Positions 13,901 to 28,004 of a stretch of DNA of 64,000 nt are shown here, in pieces. Under the pieces are notes generated by a model. That model searched no databases. It was not told the DNA's origin and worked only from the letters and a program-made list of their open reading frames with translations. Origin of the DNA: Phoronis australis (taxonomy: Eukaryota > Phoronida > Phoronidae); the NCBI GenBank assembly GCA_002633005.1, contig NMRA01000145.1:45785-109784 (forward strand), given 5' to 3'. The position numbers were made by a program, and so were the translations under genes. The first letter of the stretch is position 1. Each line of letters starts with the position of its first letter.

Positions 13901-16900
13901 TTCATTGAAAACATGAGCTCGGCTTATAAACCCACTAAATCTAGAACAATTTGAGATTCCTCCCTACTTATCTCATACTGCAGCTTTTGCATCCATTCAT
14001 TGGTCATTCAACAAGATACACCGCACTCTCGGTACAAAACATCACCTGATGATTGAGTAATATGCTACTATCAGAAATTTCTGAGAGAGTCTCACCAACA
14101 TAAAGCCCCCATGGGACTCTTTCGGAAACAAGGACCAATAAAGTCTACATAAAGGGCTCTTTTGGGATCGTTTTGCACTCCTGGCATGGCGCAAAGCTGT
14201 GCAAAATGTCACCATTTTTTTCAATTTTAGTTCATAAACAAGATTGTTGAAATATTTCAACTTCATCAATGACTTTTTCATTGCCAGATTACTTTTATAA
14301 TAGCCAAGCACAACAATGCGTCTGATGCTTCCATCAGTCACTTGTTAATTTTCTAATCCCACAGTGCATCCAATTGCTTCCTCTTTCAGCACTTTGACAG
14401 CAACGACTGAATGAAGGAGCAGTGTAAGCATTACAAGTTTTCAAAAGAGCCCTACCACTTTCTGTAAAACAGCCCCACCACTTTTTCTGAAATCCGTGGT
14501 AGTACTCACCTGAGGCCTAGTGGAGTCCAGACAGGTGATGGCAGCACCCTTGTGGTCAGTGATAACTCTCACCGTCATACCTGTGGTGGGACTACTGATG
14601 GCCACTCGACCGTCCAAGGCACCAGACAGGATCATGTGACCTGCACACAGAGACTGTTGTGTAAAGACTGAAACTATGAGACGATTGAAATTGGTCACTA
14701 GCTACATACACTGGTAACTAAGGTACAAACTGTGATGAAAACGCCTAGCGTCTTATTTATGGAAAACCTTCTGAGATACTGACTACGGAGACAAAAATGT
14801 GTTTGGCACATATTTTAACAAACAGTAATACAGTATATCTCAAAACACAGACATAATATAGATACAGCATTTTCAAGTTGGATCTTTCTTTAAGAAAGTT
14901 TGCCAAACTGATCATTTTTGAATTTTTAAAGGGTGACTGCAATATTATAAATAATACAAAATTTTTTAAATCGTTTATTGCGAGCCACATAGATGAAGAA
15001 TTACTAAGCTTCATGATGTTCACCAGACAAGTATAAAGTCAAGTGAAATCAGTCCAATGACTGGTGCTCGAGCGTGAAAGAATCTTCCACATTTTTCAAC
15101 AGCTAGTTCCCCCATTAACCTATCAGTACGGTCATTTCAGTCGAGTTATGCAATGAAATCAGCACACTAAGAACAGGCCTGGTAAAATCAGTTCTGTGGT
15201 AATGACCAGGAGGGCAGAAATGGATTTGACAAGACACCTTGTATATAACTGTATTTATCAAGTATAACCCATTTCCCATTACCATCTCTGGAGAAGGTGA
15301 GAGCTGTGACAGCCACAGAATGCGGGTGCATCTTCAAGGTCATTTCTGCCTTGTCGAGGTTGAACATGCGCACGCTGCCGTCACTGTAGCCGGCCACCAC
15401 ATGGGGGAGCTGTGTGCGCGGTGACTGATTGGAAATGATAGAGGTCTCTAAGGGAATGGGTCTTTTGGCTACGATAGGCTCAATGGCCAGACAATTACAG
15501 CTCTGAAATAGAAATTGATTCTGATGACAGAGTAATGCAAAGACGGTAAAACAACACGAGAAATTTGTACTTAGTGTGTACTCATTTTCCCTAAAAACAT
15601 ATTAAAATATGTTTTTATGTTTTATGTTTTACACACTAAGTACAAACTCTTTAGTCATATCCCAGGGGTATGATTCATCACACTAACTCAAAGAAGTTAA
15701 CCATGAATAGTCGGAAACAGACAAGAAGGAAGTTGTGAGCAGAAAGGTGCTCAAGGATACAATTTGTAAGTTTGCTATTGTGCAACCGCATTTGAAGTGG
15801 TCACTTCTGCGTAGGTGTTAACTTTTATTTACACACAGAATTGTGAACGAAAATGGTTCAACGCAACATGTTGTTAACAATAAAATCTCCCCAAAATAGA
15901 ACGTAACATGGCAAGCAAGTGAAATTTTATTTTTGACCTTTTTAAACACTTAAACATGCACAAAATAAAACTTAAGCTATAATTATTTTTGTTTTAAATT
16001 CTTTACCATGACTACCATTCAGGAAATTTTTGGGAAACTGTGGGCAATTACAACTGTTACGGACAATACGTTTTAGAAGATCACTAAACCCTGATACACC
16101 ATTCCTGTCTTTGATACCACTCGACACAAAGCCAAAATGCTTTGAACAAAATCATTGAACACAGTGACTAAGAATTGTTTTCGATAGAGGTGGTTTTTGG
16201 GCTTGACAGACCTGGCACATCATGGAGTGCACTAAGTAACTTTGCCTGTTCTGCAAGATCAAGCGGCTAAGACATCTCATTAGTCTGCAAGGTGGAGGTC
16301 GTCACTAAGAACCAATCAGATGTGTGAGCTGGTTGACCTGGCGAGGTCAATCAAGAGTACCCATTGATGTTGATAATATTAATTCAATTTCATGTGTCAT
16401 TACTTTATTTGGCAAATAAAATATGGCTGTCAGTCGAATGGATATTAGCTGGTTACACGACCGAACACCAGGGGATTTAAGTTCCGCCATTTTGTTGTTC
16501 ACTCACCCTGAGGACCAGTTGGAACTGTATTGTGATCTCTCTATCCTGTAGTGACCACACCCTCACACTGCCGTCACTTGTCCCTGTTACGTAGTAACTA
16601 TTGTTGACAAACTCAGCACACTTCACCTGTAAACCAGCAATAAATTAACACAACAAAATAGAACATCCATGACTAAACGAAAACGCCCTCAACTTGGCGA
16701 AGTTGTGAATTTGACTAATAAAAACAGGTATAAAATTGCGTGCAAATCCTGTTATCTTAACATTCGCCTAATGAGTAAGGTAGAACTTCAAAGCGCAGAG
16801 CATACTTATCCTGCCAACTGACCTGCCGACTGTGACCTGACACCAGCCGTATACTAGTCCTATCTGTCCAGTTGATGTACCACAGGTTGTTGCGGCTTGT

Positions 16901-18749
16901 GCCAACCACCCCCTGAAAGAGAAATATTATTAATTGGTAAGGATATTTTTTAAAACACGATTCATGTGAAAATCAAATAACGACCTTCAACGGGAACACA
17001 CTTCCCACATAGTGCATTCACTGTTCGTAGATTATGTAGTCCGAGGAAACCATGATTGTGATGGTTCATGTAATGGGTTAGACTAATTGTCACGATTCTT
17101 TTATGCAGCACTGCTGTGCCAAATCACACATAACACCATGGACTGGATGGAGCTGACTGGAGTAGACAGACTACTTCAGCAGGAAGATTCACCACTGTCC
17201 GAAAATATCGCCAATTTCGGACAAAAATAACTGCCAAAATTGTTCTTTTCTCATTTTTCAGGGACTTCTAACATTATTGTGAATGCCCAGAAAAACTCTG
17301 CGTAATGGCAACCGTGGTAAAAAACATTGAAATTTAAGTTCTAAATACTATCCACAAAAACTAGGACAAAAAATTCACTAACATCCGCCACATTGTGCCC
17401 TAAATTGGCGACATTTTACCGTAAAATAATTCGGCTTTTTCCTATTTGAAGCTTGTGGTTTTGGTTTCACCTAGTTAACACTGAGTGGGACTTTAAGGGT
17501 GTCAAAATACAGTTTTTGTAATCTTTCCTGAAACCACAAATATCATAATTATTGAGTGAACTAAGCATGAATTACGCGCCAAGTTTAAGACAAAATCACT
17601 AAAAACAGGTACGAACATAGTTCTTCACCTGTTTAGCACACAATATGACGAAAAAACGAAATTCGTCAAATTTTTCTACAAAATATGTATTACAAAATAG
17701 TCTGCTGTTTGCTAGGCTTGAACAATGTAGATTCCACACAACAACAGTTTGCAAACTTTCCATTATTGCCCAGACCTTGAACGATGGTTAGGTTCATTTA
17801 AATCAAGAGGGTGTACTCAAGATCAAGTGTCAATTGACCTCTCTTGAAACCCCACGGGCAACTAAAATTGAAGTCTATTTTTAAGTTTTCATCATGACGA
17901 TAGAAGTTTGTTCTGAATAGTATGTTTAAAGCAATATAATCAGCCTTTAAAAAATGGCCAGCACCTTAGTGCAAAACAAGGGAAGAATTCGTTCCAGCTC
18001 ATCTATTTACGGATCCACAAGGGGCAACCAAACAGTCAGGACCATAAAGTTAACCCTTTGTTAATCAGCGTTTAGTTACACAGTCCAACTGGGGCAGTTG
18101 TATGACTCAGCAGGGTTCACAAACAACTGGGTAGAGTTCAGTAACTGTAGAACCTCGCTAAAAAGCATGTATTTTAAATGAGAACACATGATTTTGGCTA
18201 GATTTTAGGTAGGTCCTAGCATTACTGAACTCTACCACACTTTCACTGACCTTACATGCCACTTTTTAAAGGCCTATTGTGTGTGTGTGTGTGTGTGTTC
18301 GACACCCATGATTCTTCACAAGGTACCCCAAAATTCTAAGCCAATATGCAAACTTAAGTTACACCTTTCAAGCCCAAAATGTTACCATATAGTATCCTTG
18401 TAAACCACTCTACCATGTGCCAACAATCCAACCTACCATGTCCATAGTCTCGTCAAACTGTATCGCAGTCACCGATTCATCCACCGTCATCTCATCGTCC
18501 ATCACGAGCCCTCCCTGACGCAGACTGGTGTTGTCCCCTGGCAGCCTCATCTCACTCACACCCACTACTGACCACAGACGGAGGATGCGGCCCGCGCTGG
18601 CAGTTAGTAGCCTGCCACTACGGACACAGAGAAAACCTGCAAGGGAGGTAACAATGATCGCTGAATGCCCATGGGCAAGATTTGGCTACTGGACCATTAC
18701 AACCAAGTGACACCATTACTACATATCATAATCCATTTTCATCGTTACT

Positions 18750-18791
<42 letters not shown>

Positions 18792-21700
18792 TATCAAGAT
18801 ATCAAGATGTCTAGTTCAACCTAAAAATGTGGTCGAAATTGTAGTTTAGGACACCAAATTTTACATCCAAGTTCGCATAGTTTGGAGGGTGCAGTAACCA
18901 CAAACCACTCTCAGCACACTTGAAACAAATTATCATCTTTGCAATCTGAACTACATACTGATCTCTGTTGAGTCAGCCTCCCAGTGCATGAAGCACGTGT
19001 TCTGTTTGGTGTCCCAGGCAGACACGCGACCATGACTCGTGCCTATGTAGACTGTACTGTCCTTGGCGTACTCGACAGAAGTGAACTCGATTGGAGACTG
19101 ATGCTGCAGAGAGCCAGATAAGGGAAATATTATATTGAATGATAAAGAATGCCGTCATGTTCCCCAGGGGAACCGTGCATTTCACTTGTTCCTGTTGAAA
19201 AATGCATGTCCAGTGGATAATGCGATCGTCGTTGAAATAATGCACAGGTGTATTGGGAGGAAACTGAAATCACTCAAGATTTCTGTGGTAACACATGGTA
19301 TATTAGCTTACGGTACTAAATTGCTACAAAACTGAACCAAACGTCAAATTTGTTGTTCGCGCTTATGTTAACGGCTGGACATTGGTGGATATATCATGAC
19401 TATCCAGTTCCAACATTTGAACGTTCGTTTGAATCTTAGACTTTCCCCATCATCAAATAACAATTTTACCAAATAAAATATCTCCTCAGTGTGTTGCGAA
19501 CATTTTGCAGACAGTTGACAAGCACTTTTAGAAAATGAGAAGTTTTGCACAGAAGCTAGGGCAGTGCCAGTTGATCCACACTACAAACTACATGCGTGTT
19601 CCATTGCCAACTTTCGGATTCTCGTGTACCTTGTTTAGACGATCACATTAATTCACGCGTGCATCTTAGTAGGAACAAAGTGAAATGTACATACACGACA
19701 GCGTTCCATAGAATGAGGCCTAGGTACAGACACTAGCTACTCGAGATAATTACAGCTAAATACAAAAAGTTGATTAAGGAAATGAAATTATTAGGTCTAA
19801 CCGAAATCATTAACTTAAAACTGGGATTAATTAATTCAGTCTGTCGAAGCAATCAAGGAACACCATGCATTACACCGTTTTATCATGTGCATTTAGCAAC
19901 GTTACTTTGCCATAATAAAATTCCACTACAAAACATGAACCAAAATTATAATTTCCAAAGATGATGCTGCACATAGCTTTAATGTGTAACTTGAAATAAC
20001 TATCTATAAATTTTTCACTAAGTTCAAATGACTATTTTGCTCAATAATAAAACTGAAAACGCTAAATGAGATTGATATAGAAAAAAGATTCATTATCTTA
20101 TTTTATAAAATTTACATGCAAATTCAAACTTCGACTCTGGAGATTCTTGTAACGAAAATTCTAAAATTCTATCGCGTTCACTCAGAACTTGAATCTAAAA
20201 ACATTTCAAACTTTGAATTTATCTGAATGACGTAATAGTTAGTTTACTGACCATACCTCAACACAATACATTCTTCACCACATGAAATTATACAATGTGG
20301 AATTAAGTGACATTCTGTTAAGGCCCTGTCAAACGAAATACGATCTCAGAACACCCGATCCTGTCATAAATTGGTAAAATGGGCTGCATACAGGCGGAAA
20401 TGGTTAATTTTGACTCAAAATATGCAACACGCTTCATTGTGTTTTTACTTAGATTACACAACAACGATTGAATTTGAATTTTTCCCGTTTTCTAGATCTT
20501 GCCGAGAACTACTTCTGTCAGTGAAACAGAGCCCAAACAGAAGTGTGACAGATTTCCACATTTTCAATAACTCACAGCCGCTCGCTGAGTAATGAGATCA
20601 GCCGGTACACTGGCTTCGTGCACCCTCAATTCGGCATTGATACCCGTTTCATCAAGCAACCAGAACTTGACCGTGGCGCCCCCGCCAACAGTGGTGAACT
20701 CATTCATTGTGAATGGATCCCATTTGACCTCGTGTATGGGCTGTGCAGATCGAGATGAGGTCAAAACGGTGCATGTGTCTGTGTTCCACACAACGACAAG
20801 ACGGTCACGGTAGTCTCCTGTGGATAAAGAATATCAAAATACTGTAATAGAGGATGCAGTGTGGCACAGAAGTGGAATGACATTTTGCCAAGTTTCTTAG
20901 CAATAATGAAAATTATTTTCTTCCTAGTGCAATACAACAGTCATCAAACATTTAAGTTTGGAAACCCTTGCGCATTGGAAATAAGCAATGAAATAAGCCT
21001 TCAGTAAATGGAAAAGTTACCCTACCATTACCCTGGACTGTTAATACCAAGAAATTTCCAACATTACAATCTGATCTAGAATCGCCCTCCATTAAACTTG
21101 TCAGACAAGCCTATTGTGTTGGTACACAATGCTGTGGTACCGTAGTATTAGGGGGTGAAAGCTCACAGTCACACAAAGGAATTAGCAGTTGACAGGTAAG
21201 TCTAATTTATACGAGTCATTTGTTTATCTCCATTCAAATTTTTTTGGTGACCAATAGTATTTCACAAAAACACATCTTCGACACATGTCTTGAATGTCAT
21301 TTAGAAATAGTACTTTTTTAATATCGGTTAGGCACTCTGTTCACAACACAATTGCCAGATTTCGTGAACGCAGTCCATGAGAGAGGTGGACTATGTAATC
21401 ATTGGTTTGCCAACTTTTCCCCTTTGCTATCATCACTGTCAAACTGATAACGACATGGCTGTATCCCGAGTTCCCGATCAGCAAAATCGGGAAACTTACC
21501 CTACAGCGCAGTAGCGTAACGAAATAGCTATTAGATCAATTATTTTGTACCAAACTGAAGAACTTTTCACCGTGGAGAAGACACCTTCCTAGGACCAAGA
21601 ATATGAACAACTGTTTAAGTGTAGCGTTGACCAATTAATCAATCAATCAATTCATTATATGTCGTTAAAAAGATTTAATGTGAGCCATGGGCTCGTTTCA

Positions 21701-22992
21701 CCGACAATAAAATGAAACTGCGGGAATAACTGATTAAAAACATCTAAGTAAGAAAAAACTAAAAAACATTGAATATGGGGTCCAATCACTCGGCAGCGAC
21801 TTGAAGGCATATGGATCAGCACCTACTAATGTCTGCTGGGAGATTGTTCCATTAAACACGGCCTATTTATAGTGAACTGACTGTACTCCAGTTCTGCTTT
21901 CATGACCTTCAGCACATTGAGCGTATGCTCAGCATGTAAATTACAGCCAGCGTCTTTGAAGACAAAATACAACACCCTGTTATGATATGGCACACAGTGA
22001 ATGTTTTTAAAGATCTCAAACACACGTTTACAAAGACTATCAACTTCAAGTTTCGGAAGATTTGCACTACTCAACAGGCTCATTATAAATCAGTTTCAGT
22101 GCTCTATAACTGAGCCTTTTAAGTTTTTTAGTACGAGTCTCACTCACAAAACACCACACTATTGGACAACACTAACAAGTTGACAACACATGCCTTTCAA
22201 ATAGCTAAATAACCATCCAAGTCAATCTAATCAGCTAGCCTGCTTAGAACAGACAGTTGTCCGGATGCATTCCTGTATAATACCTCAATAGAAAGTTTTG
22301 ACACAATTTTCAGACTCAATATTTTGCCCACCCACAGGTATCATGCTTTGCCACCTTCAGTTCCTGCTTCAGTGTCCAGCATGCAAAACATAGAGTGCCA
22401 TCCAAATAAGGACAGTAAAAATTCTCTAGTTTGGGACAGTCTCAAAAATTAAGGACACCGGAATCCTGAGCTGAAACTGAATTTTCCTGATTCTGAAAGT
22501 TGGGACACGGATGATTTTTGCATTTATCGTATCCTTCAAATTGGGAAAATGTGCTTGTTTCTGCATAACAGGATTTGAAAATGAATTTATTAGTGCATAA
22601 GAAGTAACACTAGTCATTTACACGTAAAAACTGCTGTCAGTGATCATGATTTTGGGATGCCCAATATTGCAAATTTCTCAAATTTGGTACAAGATACGAC
22701 CTTGAGCGAAATAATTATTTTCCACAGTACCAAACTGGAGAATGTTTACCGTTATTTCGCTGACACCAGGATAAGAACACATAGTTACAGTCACAAAACA
22801 AAAACATTTTCTTGTATGCAAAACTGGGCCCTTACCCACTGAGACCAGGAACCTGTCATCCCTGGAGTAGGCTAGACAGACAATGTCGTGTTCATGATGG
22901 GTCAGAACTTTCTTGCATGACATCGACTGTAGATCCCATAGACAGATCTGGCTCTCTGTGAGCCCAGTTGCACCACTGGCTGAGGCAAGAAC
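10904..22992 (-). CDS. WDR90: WDR90 / POC16, C-terminal half, twelve exons (5' part not found)
   Basis: WD-repeat protein of centriole and cilium; the full protein in other animals is about 1,700-1,800 residues with an N-terminal CFAP20-like domain. Exons in transcript order: 22992-22836, 20817-20576, 19103-18959, 18636-18437, 16912-16823, 16626-16507, 15502-15283, 14640-14510, 13797-13627, 13088-12966, 11592-11508 and 11058-10904. Total 1,839 bases, 612 residues plus stop, all junctions in phase with AG/GT sites. WDR90-specific stretches are MDDEMTVDESV, MDMGVVGT, NLWYINW, TRTQLPHVVAGYSDGSVR-like blade starts, LKMHPHSVAVTALTFS, CELVDWLSFPAPA and the last blade VGHNNSVTTLKFSPDGKYLL. The first exon begins mid-blade (VLASASG) after a good acceptor, so more exons must precede it. 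None was recognised up to 28.5 kb, and the gene starting at 24,149 on the other strand occupies part of that space. Introns of 200-1,800 bases hold small repeats only. Nothing in the seen part is broken. Confidence 0.87.
13189..13242. repeat. 27-base tandem duplication in a WDR90 intron
   Basis: The segment AGTTCACTTAGTAATGGCCA plus a few following bases occurs twice head to tail with no visible change, so the duplication is recent. Confidence 0.85.
15564..15646. repeat. Nested palindrome (MITE-like) in a WDR90 intron
   Basis: Arms of 17 bases (15564-15580 and 15630-15646; core GTACTTAGTGTGT) are perfect inverted copies. Between them, at about 15593-15616, lies a second AT-rich palindrome (AAAAACATATT against AATATGTTTTT). 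The whole can fold into a long hairpin. It sits about 60 bases outside the exon at 15283-15502, in the intron. Confidence 0.75.
18278..18298. repeat. (GT)n microsatellite
   Basis: About ten uninterrupted GT dinucleotides in a WDR90 intron. Confidence 0.9.
18750..18788. repeat. (CGA)n microsatellite
   Basis: About thirteen uninterrupted CGA units in the WDR90 intron between the exons at 18437 and 18959. The run is CpG-rich in an otherwise AT-rich intron. Confidence 0.9.
22430..22760 (+). repeat. Interspersed repeat, copy A (GGGACA / CGACCTTGA family)
   Basis: This intron segment of WDR90 contains TTTGGGACAG, AAATTTGGTACAAG and TACGACCTTGAG followed by AAATAATTATTTT. The same series in the same order recurs at about 60690-60945. 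Boundaries are approximate and no terminal repeats were fixed. Confidence 0.5.
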
Positions 22993-24148
22993 CTGAAACA
23001 AGAATGATGAAATTACATTTCAACCAATTAACACTGGAAGCTGTTACGTAATGTTAAATGCTGTTCTAGCATCATGAAACATTTCACAAATGGAATATCA
23101 GTAACAATTCCACTTGGCATCAAGCTTACTATTGTGACAGAAAAAATCTCACCAAATATCTAAGTCTGTTATGTATGTCATGCCGCTTCGACACCGATGT
23201 AATACAATTTCTCTCATTCATGAAAACTTTAACACATAGGATATTTTGCATAAATCATTTGAGTATTCCATTGTGCAACAGTCATAATCTAATGGCATAA
23301 AATGCAGAAAAGTGACAAGATTAATCCCACTACATTGAAACTCTATCCAAGTTACATGTGAACTGTAAGTAGCACTGAGCATTCCCTCACAGAGTACTCC
23401 ATCCCATATCATATATAATATGGTAAAGTTTCTTCAAATGGTGGAACAGTAAAATTTGATTTAATCAAAATTTAACAAGTCAGTAAACAAGACAATTTTA
23501 CTTGATTATTTGAAAGTTGTATGTAGCACGGCAGTGTCATCAACAAACACGCAATTATATTTTGAATACTTTAAGCAATACAGTGAGCGTCTGAAAAATT
23601 ACCAATTTGGACATTATTTTTGTTCAAATTTGAGGAAAGTTCATTGTACAACCACCGACAATTGAGGTACTAACCATCGGTCTAGAACCCAATTAGCATG
23701 TAAAAGCCCAAGCCTGGTAACACCAGTAATACCTTGTTAAATAGGTTCTGATTGGAGCGTGACATATGTACACAACCACGCTGACTGTTGGCTGGTACTA
23801 AAAAATCCTCACAGCTACGTCTTCCATTTTGTTGTATTTTGAAAGACAAATTCATTTTTTCGTCCTACGAGGTGTAAGAGCGATTCTGTGTTCTTTGGCA
23901 GCAAAGGCTGGCCATGTTTCGAGAATACCTCAAAGCGCGTAATAATTTCTGTGGATCATTTGATGGATGTAAGTCATAGCGAAATGTTCAATTTACGAAA
24001 TAAATGACCATACACCAGACGAATAATGTGCTGGTGTTTCTTTTGCAGTATTTCTAAAAAGCAACTGTTGCTCGAAAAGTCCTATGGAATTGAAAATAGA
24101 ACGGAGTAATTTATTGTGCAGTAGTACTTCGGTGACCTAGTTTAAGGC

Positions 24149-24738
24149 ATGGCAAGTGTGGGTCGGTCGCCCATGTGGGGCAGTTGTAGCGTTTTGAGAA
24201 GTGATTATCTTACCGTGTCAGAATTGTCATATACTCTGCATCGCAATATTGCCCAACGTGCTTGTAACGCGCTGAATCACCTGATTCCTGATAAGCCCGT
24301 GGCGATTATAAGCAGTATTTACATTAGCCAACAAAGAATGGAGGATATGTCCAATTTTTACGAGGAACTCATATTATAGTAAGGACTTTCATTGTGCATG
24401 GTGCGATTTATGAGATGAAAGAGATCTATGAAGTTAACTGGCAATGAACTGGAATTAGTACATTGTATGTGTGCCGGTGATGAGTGATTGAGGTTGATTC
24501 GTATTTGCTTGATCCGACTGGTGGTTCACACATACAAGCTCAGCTGAGACTCCAGCTAAATGATAAGCTTATGTTATTTGTGATCCACCTTTTTAGTTTC
24601 CGTGAGCTAGGAAAAACAATTAGAGGAATTTGTAATAAATACCAACCACAGTACCGACGTCATGAAATCGATGTGAATAGTGCAGGACTTTCCCCGATAC
24701 AATTTTTGTTTATACTTGAAGCAAAACTGGAGTTCTAA
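24149..24738 (+). CDS. Unrecognised two-exon gene, 123 residues
   Basis: Proposed exons 24149-24378 (donor GTAAGG) and 24597-24738 (acceptor CCTTTTTAG). They join in phase to give 123 residues plus a stop at 24736. The protein begins MASVGRSPMWGSCSV. It has a predicted helical middle with RMEDMSNFYEEL, then FRELGKTIRGICNKYQPQYRRHE and GLSPIQFLFILEAKLEF at the end. It is soluble-looking, with no signal peptide or membrane segment. An AATAAA at 24812 fits as its polyadenylation signal. A GT donor near 23,968 and a TTTTGCAG acceptor near 24,048 upstream suggest a 5' untranslated exon. The clean junction, the polyA signal and the non-repetitive composition favour a real gene. I do not recognise the family and assign no function. 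It runs divergently from WDR90. Confidence 0.5.
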
Positions 24739-24811
24739 CCATTTATTTTGTATAAATCATGTACATGTACATTGTACATGCACAAAAACTTGTTTTTGGT
24801 TTATGACTTCA

Positions 24812-24817
24812 AATAAA
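24812..24817 (+). terminator. AATAAA polyadenylation signal
   Basis: Canonical hexamer 74 bases after the stop of the small gene at 24149-24738; assigned to it by position. Confidence 0.45.
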
Positions 24818-27576
24818 ACATGTTTGCATTTTGATTTTCTTGTTCTTGGTAAAGGTAATAGGTTTGTTGAGTGCATAAAGATATTTGATGAACGTAAATC
24901 ATAGATAACACTCTAAATTGCAGCAAAAGCTTTTATTGTTCTAACGAAGAGGATGGTACCAAACTATGCGGTTTATATCTAACCAATAATGTTACATTGT
25001 TTGAATAATTTTTTCTTGACACATTTCCACATTTCTGACAATAAATGACCAAAATTGAAAAATATTACTTTCGTAATATCATGTATCATAATGTTCCAAC
25101 ATTACCTGTAATTTTTTTAAAAGCACAGAATGGAGAGCTTCTTTTGAAAGACAAGATTTGCTAGGAATCTAGATTTGTCACCTACAGAGCACCTGGAAGT
25201 AGTTCCATTAGCAAATGGATCTACTTTCCAGTGCACTGGACCGAGACATGATCACATAATCGCCCAGCTGTGAAGGCCTATGATGTGTATTCCTTTTCAG
25301 ACTTGTACAAAAGAGAATCTGTGAATAGACTTTCCAGCCCTTATCAATGGGTTGTCAATGCTTCACTGCATGGGTCCTGAGTAAGAGGAGAGTTCCACTT
25401 GTATCTTAAAATAACCTTTTTTATTATCCATTTAAGTTAACCTTTCTTGTCAGGGTTAATGACCACAGTGCGGTACTGAGATTAAATTTCATATGCAATA
25501 TGCAGAGCCTGGGGGGGGGGGGACATCAGTCAAGAGTCAAACAAACCATAGTAGGAGAGTAAGGGAATTTTCTCCCCCAAAAAGTACGAGACGAATGTTC
25601 ACAAAGACACCCTCAGGTGTTTTCATGAAAGTCTTGACGATATCAACTGCCCAGGGAATGGGTATTCTGGGCAAAGGTCTCAAAAAGCAGAAATTTCATT
25701 GGCAGGTGGTAAGCTAGACATGTGTGTGATCTGGACAACAGTGCTTGACTTCTTTATCCAACTTGATCAACAACATAAAATTGTTGCACTTAGTCAATAT
25801 GACATGGGTGGAATTTTTAGTCATTCACCAACAAAGATTAACAATAGACCTATCGCAAGGTCTTCCCCCGCACAAAAAGTTTAAAAACAAACAATAAGTT
25901 TTACTCGACAACGTGTTATTTGTCGGGTAAAATGGCAGCTTGGAAATGAGGGTGTGTCAAGAATGTTAGATTCTGATTGCTCAGTTAAGCTGTCACTCAA
26001 AATCCTGGCAATAGGTCAATTGTCAAGCAACCATAATGCTTCATGAGAGCCTTAGTATCAGTCAACAGCTGATTCGTGGAAGATGTTTTCAATGAAGCCT
26101 GTGTTCTTTAAGAAAATGGACATTTTCTATTCATTCCCACGCACTAAGTTAGAAGTGTAGTGTTTAGTAAGTATTGTTCGTTAACACCGGCAACATGTAT
26201 GAATTGTAATAATGATATGTATTCAGGTCGAACTGGGCTTAATTATTGCTCACTTCATAATAAATGAGACCTAACAATTAACAAAAATAATCAACATGAC
26301 ATCAATGCTCGTACTCTGGTTTAACAAACTTCGCAAATTGTCCAGGAAAAGGCTGTTAGACCTTCTAACTCTGCTGTAGGCTGGAAAGTTAATAAATACT
26401 TGGATATTTCAAGAAATAAACTTGTTCCAAGTGAATCACATGATGAACAAACAAATACAAAATGTAGCTCACCTTCAAATGGGTTCGAGTTGCAACTTAC
26501 AGTACATAACATCCAAAGAAGTGTGTACATAAAGCGACCAGTTTCTACATGGGGGGCCATGGTTCAAGCCCTAGGTTGGGCCAGTTAGGGAATGCATATG
26601 ATGACGACACCAAGGTGCTTGCCCCTTTAACCTCAAACCTTATTCATAAAATTCATGAATGAACTGAGTCCGAGTCGCTGAACTGCCTGACTTAGTGTTT
26701 GCTATTACGTAGCAAGTTGTTAAAAAAGATAAATCCTGCCAGCATTTCATTATTTTGATAATTTGAAATTTCATTGTTTCAATCTTGTGATCACGATGTG
26801 CTTTAACTACCCACTAGATTTCTATTGTCTACTTTGTACTTGGTTTCTTGATATTATTCTCCTCGGTGCGTGGTGTGTATACAATGAACTGTTGGCATAC
26901 TAACAGCTGGCTCTGCCTTCTGACCTAGATAAAACAAGGTAAATGAAACCCCACGTAGAAAGTTAAAATATTCTAGTGATAATTACGTTGATTACACACT
27001 GCAAATTCAGTTGACAATGCAAGTGAATGTTGAAAAAGCAAACATGGGCAAGGCATGTAGAGAGTGACCGAAAACAAGTTTTCACCGAATAATTTGCCAA
27101 AGACCTACAGACTTTCATCCTCACTACTTTTTGAATTAGCTTAAATTTCTCGGCAAATCAACTCAATTTGAACTTAGAAACACTAGTTCTTGAAAATGGC
27201 TCGGTGGATTTCACTTAATATTTATTCATCAATCTCAAAAACACTGCTATGATTTCCGATTTTATGGCCTAGTTTTTGCATAATGTAACAAAGAGGAATA
27301 CATCTGCTATTTTTTAAAAAAATGCCTTGTTTTGCGAGTTGATTTGTCACAAAAACCCAACTAAGAGACTAATTGAAACTTAAACTCTTAACAATGTTTT
27401 TCAAGTAACTGGTGAAGTTTTCATTTACAAAAGGTTTCATTAGAATCCACCGAGGCAATATTTTGCTATGAAAGAACCTTTGTTAAAAATGAAATCTTGA
27501 CTTAAAAAAGTGTTACTATAATAATAATAATAATGGCACATAAATACACAAAACATACCGAGAGTGGCGTACGTGA

Positions 27577-27652
27577 AGTAATATCCCATTACTCTGCGTA
27601 TTGACGGAGACCGAAGGTCGATACGCGGAATAATGTTGCAACTGTATTACTT
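27577..27652. repeat. Nested imperfect hairpin
   Basis: Three concentric inverted repeats: outer AGTAATA/TATTACT, middle ATTACTCTGCGTAT against ATACGCGGAATAAT (three mismatches), and an inner GACC-GAA-GGTC stem-loop. It may be a short foldback transposon or a structured RNA element; no gene is adjacent to decide. Confidence 0.6.
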
Positions 27653-28004
27653 TAAACTATATTCGTAAAGTTTGATGATCGAACCGGCTGAAGACATTGA
27701 GTCGACATTGACCTACCTTTTGAACTTCGATGTTGAAGTAGTGCAGGAGGTGAATATGGAAAACTTTATCACATGGCGGTATTTCCCTCAACAGATTCAA
27801 CGCGCGTGGGATAAATACAAAATATAATTTTGTAATCCCGATCTTTTTTCTTTTGTTGACAAATCATGTTTTTTATATAAGAATTAGAATGGAGGCCACT
27901 AAGGTTTGAGATAATTTAAGCCAAGGGAAAGTCAGACATGACTTAACCAAATGCCTATTGCGTTTCAACAACAACCATTAGGTTTGACCCTGAAGTACCC
28001 TGTG

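Noticed and set aside
26560-26590. GGTTCAAGCCC as a tRNA T-arm
   Set aside because: No matching acceptor stem, D-arm or anticodon arm was found at the right spacing.
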